Of a DNA stretch of 64,000 bases, positions 36,101 to 45,549 are shown in pieces. Origin of the DNA: Omphiscola glabra (lineage: Eukaryota > Mollusca > Gastropoda > Lymnaeidae). The stretch's first letter is position 1. Each line of letters begins with the position of its first letter. The position numbers and the translations under genes were made by a program. A model generated the notes under the pieces. The model did no database searches. It saw nothing but the letters and a program-made list of their open reading frames with translations, and was not told the DNA's origin. Location of the stretch: positions 5,104,488 to 5,168,487 of the forward strand of contig OZ024806.1 in assembly GCA_964017045.1 (NCBI GenBank), read 5' to 3'.

Positions 36101-39100
36101 ATAAAAGAGCGTGACAAAACTGATGATGTACATTCCCCTTCTTATAAGTAAAATCAATAAATAGCATTGATTGCTTTTTAAATTGCTAAACTTAAATACT
36201 AAGTTAGCTTTTTATTTTTAACATTTAATAAGTTTGTACTTTTATTCATTCCAAAGATAAACTTTTATGAAATTTATAAAGTAGTAAAAACTCTACATTT
36301 GAAATTTTTTTTAATAAGAATATGCCTTTTAATTAAATTGGTGTAGCAAAACTAAATAGCCAAATAGCATTTTTAATGCACTTATCCCTGATCTCAATGA
36401 GTGTAAACTCTGTGTAGCCCACTAGACACTATACATTCATTTTGCCCAGTGCAGCACAAGATAAGCCTCAGAATAAATTTGATCAATAATTAACCTTCTT
36501 CGATACATTTATATCGATGGTAGGAAATTGAGTTCATGCATTTTTACTTGGATGACAATCCAATTACAATTCAGTTGTAAAAAAAAAAGAAGCTATATTC
36601 TCATTTTACATACGAACATATGTTAACCAATTAAGAAAATCAATGACTTTAACAAAACATAAAAATATTTGCATAATTATTCCCAGGGATATCAAAACCC
36701 AATCACTTTACACAAGTGAAAATTTAATTTTAAAAATAGAGATTTTATTAGAGAGATAGAAATGTACGATTTTGATGTGTATTCATTATATATACTGAGT
36801 GTTTTTTTACTATTAAGATAATGTATTGAACGATTTTGTGATGAAATTGTACGATTTTAAGATTTTGAGGGTAAACAGGTCTGTAGATAGTACCTGGATT
36901 GGTAGATAGGTAGGTAGGTGGGCAGGCAGGCATGTAGATGGTAAATAGGTAGATAGGTAGATGATAGACAGATAGGTAGATAGATAGCTAAACAGACAGA
37001 CAGACAAACAGACAGGCCGTCAGACAGACAGAAGGAGAGACAGAAAGAGAGACAGTCAGAGAGACAGACAGAGATGTAGACAGAGAGACAGACAGACAGA
37101 CAGACAGAGAGATAGACTGAGAGACAGCTTGAGAGACAAACATATAGACAGAGAGACAGACAGACAGAGAGATAGACTGAGAGACAGCTTGAGAGACAAA
37201 CATATAGACAGAGAGACAGACAGACAGAGAGACATATAGACCAGCAGAGAAACAGAGAGAAAGAGAGACAGACAGAGAGACAGACAGAGCGACAGAGAGA
37301 CATAGAGACAGGCAGAGACAGAGAGACAGACAGATAGGGAGACAGACAGAATGACAGAGAGACAGACAGTCAGACAGATCATCTTTGAATAATTGCAAAA
37401 AAGTTATCTTAACTCGGTAAACTGTATCTATACATATATAAGTATATCCCGTATGTGCTTCTATACCATCAATCCAAAGTGATGAAAATTGTGTGAATTG
37501 TAAAAATATGCAAATGTTTCTGAATTATTATACACATTTTACAATATTCCGTTTTGGGATCGGGGACCTAAATTCTTTTTTTCCACCTTTTATGAGCTAA
37601 ATATAATTTTCGTATGCGTTCCTATACCATTCATCCGATTGCGATAAAACTTTGATAAGTTGTTGTGCGCTCAAATGGTTTCTGAATTAGCTTATCCATT
37701 TTGAAATATTCCTTTTTGTGCCGGAGCCCCAAATTATTTTTTTGTTATATGAGCTATACAAATATAATTTCAATCAGTGCTATTGCATTGGTGGCTAGAA
37801 ATCAATCAAATACAAACGACATTTCAGTTTGTGTGTGACATAAGTACAACCATTTTAAAATTTTACGTTTGGGGCCTTATTTTAAAAATAATAAATATTT
37901 GAGCTATCTAAATATAATTTAAAACAGAGCTACTGCGTGGGTGGATCAATCGCTACAAGTGTGTGGACTAAATTTTGAAAATACAAGCTTCTCACGTGGA
38001 CAGCTATATGTTGCCTGCTCATGCGTTGAAAAAACTTCTAATTTATTTGTGTGCGAACTAGACGGAAAAAAACAATAAATATTTTCTATTTAAAAATTAC
38101 TTTAAAACTTAATTAAAACACAAACACTTATTTCATTGAGTGGCATGCAACGCATGCCGGGTTCTCGCTAGTTTAAAAGAAATGATGAACAATATTTCCT
38201 TATGTCATCTGTACATTTTTTTTGTGAAAGAAAGTAACATACACACTATGAGCATATTGATTTACCATGTTATGCATATTTTAATGTACATAGTGTGCAC
38301 CACCTGTCTGTAGACAGTGTACATATCTCTCACATAGATTTTCAAGCATCAATGAACAATGGTTTCTGCAGCTGGGATGCCATTTGAGGAGGGAAGGGAT
38401 TTCCTTTCTCTCTCTCTCTCTCCCCCCCTCCCCCCGTTTTAATTTGTGGGAATTTTCTTTTTCCTATGTACAGTATCTAGGACAGCACAAAATCAAATGT
38501 AGCAAAATATAAATAACAAAGAATTCATTTAAAATTAACAGGAGAAAACATAATCTGGCAAATATTATTTGAATAGCTATGTACTATGTACTGTGTACTA
38601 TGTACTGTGGCGCCTCCAATATTAAACAAATCAATAATAAAGGGCCAAGTTTTGGTTGTTCCTGAAAAATTTAAAAATTTGAAATGACATCTCAGTGCTG
38701 CAGACTCCTACGAAAGGATTATTTCTCCAAATGAAGGCAAAGTTCTGTCACCTGTAACATTCCCCACAAGTGTTATGTAAGTTCGTCCGTCGAAAAATTG
38801 ATAATAACCATTTTAACCATCAGATTGGTGCTTGGCTGAATCTGTCTGTGGGTGCACGGATAGCTGATCAGGCCAATTCTGGCACAAAATGTTATTGTGC
38901 AGAAGGTGCAGGGGATGAATGAGACAATTCTAATGACTGTTAACTCTGGCTTTTCTTGCCTGTCTTTTGTCTTATGCTGCAGCTTTTATGTTTGCTCTGT
39001 GTTGCATTGAGCCTTTGTGTAAGGAGGAGCACCACAAGTCTTGAGGGTTAATGTGAAGTGCTTTCAAAGATGATTTTGGTGTGTCTTTAAAGCGTTTTAA

Positions 39101-40636
39101 AATATTCTTTTCGGCAAGCAGTCAATTTCTCACATGTCTCCCACAGCGATGCTGAGACTGCATTAATACTGTGTATATGCTGGGGAGCCATGTAACGCTT
39201 GTTTTAATGAAAAGCAACAATGTTCTGAGAACTAAAATTTCTGATTAATTATTTTTCATTTCAATGTTTTCCTTATTCAGAAAATATAAACAGAAATTGT
39301 CTTTGTAATTTGCCATGCTTGAGTTCGCCATAAAATATTCTTTTTGGCAAGCATTCACTTTCTTGCAACATGTCCTGTCCAGCGAAGCTGAGACTGAATT
39401 AATACCATGTATAAGCGTGAGAGACCTACTTGTGCAAGTACTTCTACCTCTGTGTCTGGAACCTTGTCCTGCCATTTGATGTTGCGGATTTGTCTGAGGC
39501 TCATCATGTGAAAAGTGTTTAGCTTCCTAGGACAACATTAATAAATTGTCCATGTTTCACATGCATATAGTAGTGTGTGGAGCACAGCCACCTTGTAAGC
39601 TTTTATTTTGGTTTGGGTGCTGATTCATCTTCTTGTCCATAAATTCTTAGACATTTTTCTTGAAATTCAAAGGTTCATCTCATCGATGGTTATGGTTTTG
39701 GACAGTGTGCTGGACATATCGCTGATGTATTTCATAGGAGTGAATGTAGAATATGAAAAAATTTTCCTCCGGAGGGAGACGTATTTCCAACAAATTTAAA
39801 CATCGCTAATTCTAATTCATAATATATCATTTATCTTTTTTTAAATCCCAAACATTTTCTTTGATACTGTTATAAAAGGTGGCAGTTTTGGTGGTGGGTG
39901 GGGTGTCTTTTTATCCTTGAGTTTAAATGAAATCTATTTAATATATCACATTAAAAAATAAATACTTGGAAAAAGTGACTAAAACTTTAATTAAATGCGT
40001 TAAGCTCATAGAAGTAGAAGCAAAAATATAATTTTATTCAACAGTTTTTTTCTGTGTGTTGTAATGATATCCTTATTTCTATCTTATTTTATGGCAGGTG
40101 AGACACATGGGTTTTCTCCAATGTATAACGATGAACCAGCTTTAAATTTTCAAGTTAAAGCACCAGCACCTTCAGGCCCTCCGTCAACACATGATACAGA
40201 GATGTCAGAATATGACCAGCTGGTCAGGTCATTTGTTGTCGATGAACACCAAAAGAGAGTTGAGCCCAATTTCAGGGAGATGAGCCTAGCATCACCTGGC
40301 TTCCAGTTCAAGGCCAGGTTCGTTCCTGGCCCTCAGTTCAAAACTGAAGATTCATCCGGCCCCGGTTTCAAGATAATGAGGTCCCCAGATTTTGAACCCA
40401 GCACACCCAGTGCTTGGGCTCCAAGCAAGACCCCATGTGCTGCTGTTGTGCAAGGATTTAGTGGGAAAGTTTTCAAGTGGCCTGAAAGCTCTAAATCAGA
40501 GGCCTTCTTTGCTGCATCCCCAACCTCCCAGTCTACAGGTAACGGAAATATTCCAGACATGGGTGCTCTGTTAGATGAGATGGGTGTAGATGATAAGCTG
40601 AAAATAAGAGGAAGGAGGAGAAGTCGAAAGGAGTAA
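23955..40636 (+). CDS. Divergent protein kinase, NIK/MAP3K14-like (13 exons)
   Basis: Thirteen exons join in phase to 739 codons: 23955-24102, 24460-24642, 24828-24981, 25205-25307, 25495-25614, 26338-26464, 27661-27804, 28259-28434, 29181-29363, 30520-30655, 34899-34969, 35175-35310 and 40098-40636. All introns are GT-AG. The kinase domain spans about residues 210-490: glycine loop SGSFGEV (214-220), likely catalytic Lys235, alpha-C Glu245, HCD loop 322-324 with Lys326 and Asn329, DFG 346-348, and DVW at 400-402 with GHPTIKFFTGY after it. The HxD loop lacking Arg and the GHP..FF segment resemble NIK, the kinase that acts on IKK-alpha in non-canonical NF-kB signalling in vertebrates. That role here is inference. 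The N-terminus is acidic and Ser-rich. The start ATG at 23955 is the first in the exon frame; an upstream 5' exon is possible. Confidence 0.85.
25495..25614 (+). CDS. Kinase gene exon 5: glycine loop and catalytic lysine
   Basis: Exactly 40 codons, phase 0 at both ends. It encodes LFSGMENLKVSEDARTMSGS then FGEVMKVYDLKTKHHLMKKK. SGSFGEV is the ATP-binding glycine loop, and the Lys run at the end aligns with the AVKK motif. The next exon (26338-26464) carries the alpha-C segment and RVVGFSFDG. Confidence 0.85.
26492..26683 (+). mobile_element. hAT MITE, CAGGCCTGCACAAC family, intronic copy
   Basis: A 192-bp element with perfect ends CAGGCCTGCACAAC / GTTGTGCAGGCCTG. Flanking octamers TTGTTTGG (26484-26491) and TTCTTTGG (26684-26691) differ at one base. 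It sits 27 bp downstream of a kinase-gene exon, in the sense orientation relative to the copy at 9009. Confidence 0.9.
26700..27655 (+). other. Kinase gene intron, AT-rich
   Basis: Remainder of the intron between exons 6 and 7. No gene or recognisable repeat is seen. Confidence 0.5.
27661..27804 (+). CDS. Kinase gene exon 7: catalytic loop
   Basis: Encodes TSLRQLISNANF through VLERHGITHCDIK. The catalytic loop reads HCDIKPEN once joined to exon 8, a non-RD loop with Cys in place of the usual Arg. The donor AAAC|GTGAGT splits the Pro codon, and exon 8 supplies CT to complete it. Confidence 0.88.
28259..28434 (+). CDS. Kinase gene exon 8: DFG motif and activation segment
   Basis: Encodes PENICMKINSDGSSTTKIID then FGSSKSQKDRMTYSGLTPEY. 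DFG is intact. The region where APE is expected reads LPPAI, so the activation-segment anchor is unusual. The exon ends in phase 0 at GAAAAAAAG|GTATTG. Confidence 0.85.
29181..29363 (+). CDS. Kinase gene exon 9: alpha-F segment
   Basis: Sixty-one codons, phase 0 at both ends. It contains CEKDDVWAAGMVTLFLEKKG and HPTIKFFTGYSEYPKQNQ. D-x-W-x-x-G is the conserved alpha-F motif. A diverged copy of the exon's last ~30 bp lies 95 bp downstream in the intron (29431-29458) without a matching donor. Confidence 0.85.
29900..30165 (-). mobile_element. Non-LTR retrotransposon C-terminal fragment
   Basis: The minus strand reads RHLHWLGYARRMKEGCISKD, then LL-stop-GELAEGTRLIG, IKDICKR and, in another frame, NKWEIIYELCSSWRTAVYEG. 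This matches the conserved tail (RLRW.GH..RM.D.R.PK.LL.GEL..G.R..GRP..R.KD.CKRD...WE...DR..WR) of many animal non-LTR ORF2 proteins. Stops show it is dead. It lies antisense in the intron between kinase exons 9 and 10. Confidence 0.78.
30833..31988. mobile_element. TIR element (CAGACCTGCCAACC ends) in kinase intron
   Basis: The ends CAGACCTGCCAACC and GGTTGGCAGGTCTG are 14-bp perfect inverted repeats. AGAAAT stands immediately on both sides (30827-30832 and 31989-31994), a 6-bp direct repeat. The 1156-bp interior has no transposase, but carries a poly-G tract at 30892-30909 and a nested MITE at 31611-31791. The superfamily is uncertain, as an hAT would give 8 bp. Confidence 0.75.
31611..31791. 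mobile_element. 181-bp MITE nested in the TIR element
   Basis: The inverted ends AGTGTCTACACGTCCGGCG and CGCCGGACACGTAGACACT agree over about 21 bp with two mismatches. The interior is CpG-rich (CGCGCAACTTTGCTACGGCGG). It is non-coding, and its target duplication is not clear. Confidence 0.7.
32435..33536 (+). mobile_element. RTE-like non-LTR retrotransposon, 5'-truncated copy 2
   Basis: Begins at the RT motif A region (CGTCTTTGTAGATTTCAAG) and runs to a (GAT)n tail near 33524-33536. It matches copy 1 (12125-13232) closely throughout, with only scattered substitutions. RT motif B and FADDIDGLAG are intact. It differs by a 17-bp deletion at about 33187, where copy 1 has ACAGAGGCATTCTTGGC, and by a frameshift near 32810. 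Unlike copy 1 it retains the end TCTGTGGCGCCCCAACGG. It sits in sense orientation in the intron between kinase exons 10 and 11. Confidence 0.9.
33540..34475 (+). other. Kinase gene intron, unremarkable
   Basis: AT-rich intronic DNA; nothing recognised. Confidence 0.45.
34480..34788 (+). mobile_element. CR1/L2-like retrotransposon 3' end
   Basis: Encodes FAAFKTALKTHLFKL before a stop, the last residues of CR1/L2 ORF2 (S.FKSALKTHLF). A 3' untranslated region follows, ending CTATAAAAAACTTC and a TTATAATAATGATAATAAT tail. Severely 5'-truncated, and inserted in sense orientation about 110 bp before kinase exon 11. Confidence 0.78.
35311..36885 (+). other. Kinase gene last intron, left part
   Basis: AT-rich, with no gene. 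The segment 36805-36885 (ACTATTAAGATAATGTATTG..GAGGGTAAACAGGTCTG) is a diverged copy of part of the 315-bp module at 19161 and 20418. Confidence 0.5.
36890..37380. repeat. GATA/GACA microsatellite with 60-bp higher-order repeat
   Basis: It starts with (TAGG/TAGA)n and passes into (GACA)n and (GAGA)n. A 60-bp unit containing GATAGACTGAGAGACAGCTT is repeated exactly at 37111 and 37171. All long minus-strand frames here are LSVCLS-type translations of the repeat, not genes. Confidence 0.95.
37427..38171 (+). mobile_element. Short Helitron with helicase C-terminal remnant
   Basis: Starts TCTATACATATATAAG directly after an A (37426) and ends CTAG (38168-38171) directly before a T, the Helitron A-T insertion pattern. 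A perfect 7-bp hairpin GGCATGC-AAC-GCATGCC (38142-38158) stands 9 bp before CTAG. Upstream of it a frame reads LQVCGLNFENTSFS then RGQLYVACS, VEKTSNLFVCELDGK: the C-terminal end of the Helitron Pif1-type helicase. The Rep domain and most of the helicase are absent, so this is a 745-bp internally deleted copy. It lies in the last kinase intron, sense orientation. Confidence 0.88.
38172..39050 (+). other. Kinase gene last intron, middle part
   Basis: Contains a CT-rich simple repeat near 38398-38437 and a short GTACTATGTACTGT tandem at 38581-38610. No gene is supported. Confidence 0.5.
39060..39640 (-). mobile_element. Non-LTR retrotransposon C-terminal fragment, part duplicated
   Basis: The minus strand from 39610 reads KAYKVAVLHTLLYACETWTI, a stop, then RKLNTFHMMSLRQIRNIKWQ, DKVPDTEVEVLAQVGLSR and QSQLRWTGHVARK. 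This is the post-RT region of animal non-LTR ORF2 proteins. The part with GCAAGCA..CAATTTCTC..GCGATGCTGAGACTG at 39110-39165 repeats the 39348-39400 segment, so two diverged pieces sit side by side. It is antisense to the kinase gene and interrupted by stops. Confidence 0.78.
40098..40636 (+). CDS. Kinase gene last exon: repetitive FK-motif tail
   Basis: Acceptor ATGGCAG|GTGAG, 539 bp to the TAA stop at 40634-40636. It encodes a tail with no recognised domain but recurrent short motifs: LNFQVKAP, GFQFKAR, GPQFKTE, GPGFKIM and GKVFKWP. Earlier exons add PEPQFKRQ and GATFKLK. The end is strongly basic (LKIRGRRRSRKE), which could be a nuclear-localisation signal. No hydrophobic segment is seen. 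Confidence 0.85.
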
Positions 40637-41088
40637 TTTTTGTTTCTTGTTTGAAAGCAGAAGTGTCTTCTAAAATATATTTTTTTAAACATTTTGTATT
40701 CTGTTATTGCACTGTATGAAATTTGTTCTACAACAATACTTCTGAACATCCCTATAGAAATTTTGTAAAGACATAATTTGTTAAATTTACCTACTGATTT
40801 TCTCGGAACTATTTGTTTCAAATTCCTCAAAGAAAATGTAATGATATTAGTTGACATTTTGATCAGGTCCTTCCATTCCTGAATCCCTCCAGCATCACTC
40901 AAGGAATCTAATTTTGTTTGTTTAAGTATGAATGCAAGTGTGAGAACATTATGCAAGCAGAATACTAGATACATTTTTTCAGATGCAGTCAGTTTTATGG
41001 GTTGAGTTATTAACAAAAACTATCAAGTTGTTACCCTAAACAATCATAATACAATTTTGTAGTATTTACTGATATTGTTATCCAACAG

Positions 41089-41124
<36 letters not shown>

Positions 41125-42930
41125 ATATATAAATCATAAACCTTAACACTCTCATTTGTGTGATTGCTCTGAGTTCATCATCATGGCTGAAAGTTATTAT
41201 TAAAGCTTATTTAAGATTCAGTACAAAAAGTATTGTAACCGGTGACATATTTGAGGAAAATATTAACATGATTTCTTCTTGCAAATGGCAAGATATTCTA
41301 CTTCTGATTTCCTTCAAGTGCATTTTTAAAAAAAATAATATATCTACTTTTGTATAAGCCATGGCATTACCTCAGCCTAAAGGCTTTCCTTTGCCACTAC
41401 AGTCATTAAGGACCAAACATTTATGTAGTGTTGATTTTTTTACAATTTTTATGTTGTAATCTCCATAACAGTTTCTATTCTATAATTGGATTATCTGAAA
41501 ATGATGGCTCAAGGATAATTATAAGAATGAGCTAGGGTGTCCAAATAATGAATTTTAAAAAAACAAATCAATTTAAATATGTTCAAACACTTAAAAACAA
41601 TGAAAGTGATTTTCTATTATCGAATAAATTTAAATGGGCTAAAAATAAAATAGATTAGCTTTTTTTGTGTGTATATTTGTAAGTATTATTATAATTATTA
41701 CAAATACATTAAAAATAACAGAAAGAAAACTATTTTTAAAAAATTTTGCGTGGGGCACAAAAAGGTGGAGGTTTGGCTTAAATTATATAACATAGCAGAT
41801 AAATATTTCTATTAAAAAAATGATGTTAGCAACGTAAACATCATTACACATATACTTCTTTTTTTTTAAAATGAATTCTGATGAGTTTTTGCAATAGCAG
41901 TTAGAAAATATCACAAAATACCTGCAATTATTATCCTGATAACATCGGGTCCTTGTAAAAAAATATTTTATTTCCTTTTGGTTTTGCAAAAGCCTGAAAA
42001 ATGGAGTTATGTTTGCTTGTGATCCATTTAATTTTACTTTTAAAGCTCACTCTTCAGATAAGTGATTGAAACTTGTTAAAGATAAATCAATATTTATCAC
42101 CTCTGCAGTTCTTGATAATGGAAATATTACAAATGTAGACATATTTTTTTCTAATAGTTGCCTTCAAACATGACAAGGACATTTGTCCAATCTAGTTTTA
42201 TGTCTGTCTGGGCATGGCGCACTGGACTGCCAGATCCCAGAAGGGCTTGAAGTTCCTTTATTATTTTTTACATAATCTTATGCTCCTGTGCATTCTTGTT
42301 ATTTCTTGTATCAGAAAGTAAAGTAGTAGTTCTACTAAACTGTGAATAGAATATATTTTTTGTGTGTGTTAATTTCAGTAGCCTCTACGCATTGCTTAGA
42401 CATGTACGATGACTTTGTTTCTTTTGCTTAGTCAAAAGGAATAGGAATTGGCGCAAACAAAAATAAAGTTTCATATTAATTTTTTTGGTCTTATTATGTG
42501 ACCTTAAACACAACAGTGACAGAAAGATGTGTTGCATAAGCCTTGACAGGCATGTTTTCATTGTGTAATATTCTAGAATCAACAAGCCCAGTGATATGAA
42601 CAATTTCTTGGCTTTCCAAAGGCTGTGGAAAAAAGTATGTTTTATAAAAAAAATTCTTAATTTTTTGTTGTCGTCTTTAATGTAAAATATTTTTTTAAAA
42701 CCCTTCTATTTATTTACAATTATTGTTTTACATATGTTGCTTTCCATTTCTTTATTGTCCTCATTAATTTCTTGCTGCAGCACTCTTTAACTATCAAAAT
42801 CCACAAGATTCATTCAAACACTCATAAAATGAACTTTATATTTCTGTTTTAAAATGTCTTCATTTGTTTTGCCATGCTTTATTTAAATTTAAGCTTTGCT
42901 TTGTTTGTAGTCAGTCTAATAAAAATGTAA
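40637..42930 (+). other. Kinase gene 3' untranslated/downstream region
   Basis: No coding capacity. A (TA)n run lies at 41090-41130. AATAAA at 42918-42923 is a candidate distal polyadenylation signal, and others at about 41645 and 42463 are possible. The true transcript end cannot be decided from sequence. 35645-35860 and 41515-41720 share weak similarity (ATAAGAATGAGCTA, TCGAATAAATTTA, AAGTATTATAATTA). Confidence 0.45.
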
Positions 42931-43179
42931 AAAATCAAACAAAATTTTGTCATCTTTGTTTATGAGCAATTGAATGATCGGAGTATCGCTGCTATGATGT
43001 AATGATAGGAGTATCGCTGCCACACTGTCTTTTTTAAAGAATGATTGGGATATTTCTGTCAAGATTTATGACTGGTATTACTGTCTAGTTTGATCTCCCT
43101 ATAGAGTCATAATTACCTTGTAGAGAGAGTGCAATAAACTTGGTGGGACAGACATTCTGACTCATAGAGTAATATTAAA

Positions 43180-43555
43180 TGGCAAGTTCTTCATCATTTC
43201 AAATATTTATAACACACTTAGGAACCCTTGTGAATGACACAGGGAATTTCAAACAAACTATTATAGCAGGGAATTTCAACGCCCATATAAGGGATATGGG
43301 TTATCTAAAACCAATACTCATAACAATTAATCTAGGGTTAGGAAGGCAAGATTTGCTAGGAGGTTAGAGTTAGGAAGGCAAGGTTTGCTAGAAGGCACTG
43401 GCTATTCGGCAAAACCATATAGTCTCAATTCCGCCAAAGAATAGAAAGCAGGATTGCGGAGATCCCCAATGACTTCGAGAATATGAATGTTGTTTATAAC
43501 AACTTCGTGCGTTTTATGTTAAGTGTGGCAAAAAAGACCATACAAAATACCTATT
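43180..43555 (+). mobile_element. Non-LTR retrotransposon endonuclease fragment
   Basis: Plus frames give LVNDTGNFKQTIIAGNFNAH, matching the II.GDFNAH box of the APE-type endonuclease with Asp changed to Asn. Further on, another frame gives FRQRIESRIAEIPNDFENMN, then YNNFVRFMLSVAKKTI, the linker between endonuclease and RT. A 37-bp tandem duplication (GTTAGGAAGGCAAG.TTTGCTAG) breaks the frame at 43325-43395. The fragment is cut off at about 43555 by the fold-back element. Confidence 0.72.
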
Positions 43556-43567
43556 TCCTTGATGGCT

Positions 43568-43800
43568 CTCAAAATGGACCCAGACACGCAGCGCCGCCAT
43601 TCGCACCCGGGTACCATTAGACTCAATGCTATTCGGATGTCATTTGTGGTAGTTTATTTTAGTAAAACTGAAGAGTTAAGATTACAAACGTATAGTCCAT
43701 TCAATTATCTTTCATTTGATACCCCATTTTGTCTTACAAACTTAACAATAATATTTTAAATCGTTTTTTAACCCAACCTCTCAATTCTGGTAACCGTGTA
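43568..43800 (+). mobile_element. Fold-back type dispersed element, copy 2
   Basis: Shares GACACGCAGCGCCGCCATTC, the CCCGGGTACC palindrome, GCTATTCGGATGTCATTTGT and the arm CCCAACCTCTCAATTCTGG with 1313-1590. Here the GC-rich box and the GCTATTCGG segment lie on the same strand, whereas in copy 1 they are on opposite strands. Non-coding. Confidence 0.7.
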
Positions 43801-44800
43801 CCAATAGGTGCAGCCTTATTTTGAAGCTGAGGGGCCGCGGCGCTCCCCCATAGGAAGCACTGATCAAAATAAGTGAATGATTCTAAAAATAGTTTATGCA
43901 CGTGATTATCTGCGGTCTACCTTCCATTTATTTCTGTCCTGGCAATGTGGGTTCAAATCGAGGCTATGATACACAATTCAAGATGGACGTCAGCAGTAAG
44001 AGATGATTTTACATTTATAACTCGTCCTAACGTCTAACGTTCTTGAACTCAAATAGTAGATACACATGTATTTGGAATATATTAAAATAAATTCTTACTA
44101 TTTGGATGAAATATTGTCAGTCAAAGTAGGTACATATTTTCAGTGTCTTTAATTTTATTTTGATAATGTTTACTTTTTGTAAATAAAATCAAAATGTAGT
44201 AGTCGTAGTGTAGTCAGTTCGTGGGTTACAAGTAATCTACCACTTGAGCGTCGGCAAAGTAAAAGTAAAAATCCAGTTCCCCCAGTTCCTCCGGTCTGAA
44301 GTGCTACTTAAACAATTTTTCTTTTAAATTTTAAGATCCAAAAAGATGAAAACGTTTTCTTTAATGACATTGCTACTTGTTACTGTACTATACTGTACTG
44401 TATGTATTCATTTAGTGAAAATTTAGTCACAGTCACATATTATATTATTATTATTATATCTGATAATGATATGGCTGATTATAGATTAATATAGATATAA
44501 TAATGCAAATAAGACAATTTTTTAAAATAGAAAAACTAAATCGATTTAATTTTTTTTAAATTGAAGAATTTAATGTGTGAAAATGAAACTATTCATAGTT
44601 CTCCCTCAAGGGGACAATGAAGTTTTTAGTAATCGCTTAAACTTTTGGTAATCCCTGAAGTTTTTAAAATTATGTATCGCCTGAAGTGTGTGTGGACATC
44701 AGCGTTATTTGGATCTACAAAATTTTGTTACTGCACCACAATGGAGTGTTCAATTAAACCATTTCTTATTTGCCATATCTGTAACTTAATAATAATTATT
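43801..44800. other. Non-coding stretch
   Basis: A B-box-like GGTTCAAATCG lies at 43950, but no paired A box convinced me. Otherwise AT-rich with nothing supported. Confidence 0.4.
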
Positions 44801-45100
44801 TTAGTGAATTCTGCTAAATAACTTTATATTTTCATCAATTTCAATGACAATGGATTCTTCTTGATCGTCAAAACCCCCAATTTCAGATGCATTCGCAGCC
44901 AGCCAGGTTTCACACTCCTCACGCATAAAAATTGCACCAGTCTGACACAATAGTGACATTAAGCCTTGCAAGCCATTTGCAACTGTGGCATATTTGAGTT
45001 TATTTTCATATAAATGGCAATATGAAAGGACGGTACCCGAAGTGACATTTTGTAAAATAAACTTATAATTTAATTTATTTGTTGGAAAATGTACGTTTGT
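44801..45100 (-). other. Unassigned 99-codon open frame (minus strand)
   Basis: Open between in-frame stops at 45101-45103 and 44801-44803. It reads LSYCHLYENKLKYATVANGL, QGLMSLLCQTGAIFMREECE, then TWLAANASEIGGFDDQEESI. Composition is protein-like (mixed, with Trp, Cys and an acidic tail) in DNA where chance frames are short. There is no ATG before MSLLCQ. It may be an exon or a fragment of a mobile-element protein; I recognise no family. Confidence 0.35.
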
Positions 45101-45549
45101 TTATTGCAAGAATAGGAAAAGGAATATTTCAACATTGCACTGCTGCTACAAAAGTTATTTTGAATAATTAACAGATATTAAAATAAAATTGTAATTTTAT
45201 AATAATAATTACTTAGTCTGTCATTTTGCTTTTAAGTGTAATTCTAAGCATCTGAAAATTAAAGAATGTTGGAAATGTTAATGAAAAATAAAGAAATTAT
45301 TTTTTATATCGGGTACTTAAAAGTTATGCGGATATAGAAAAAGGAGTGACAAAAATAACGTTACGTCATTGCTTCATTTTTGGAAAGTGGGTTTCATGTT
45401 GTATTTGTGTATTTTATTGATTTTCTTACAATTATTGGATTTTTTGGAACTTGAAGTAAAATGTGTAAAAGTGTATTCCATGAAACTGTAAGGTGGGTTT
45501 TCATTATTTTGTATTGTAAGTGTGTTTCTGTAGAAGTGTAGCCGCAAAC

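Noticed and set aside
36857..37398. Three long overlapping minus-strand frames rich in LSVCLS repeats
   Set aside because: They are translations of the GACA/GAGA microsatellite in three frames; all three stay open, which is a property of the repeat.
40333..41016. 227-codon minus-strand frame
   Set aside because: It is antisense to the last kinase exon and its 3' region, with no domain and with AT-driven composition over much of its length.
43930..43990. tRNA-derived SINE suggested by GGTTCAAATCG
   Set aside because: I found no A box at the right distance and no A-rich or simple-repeat tail.
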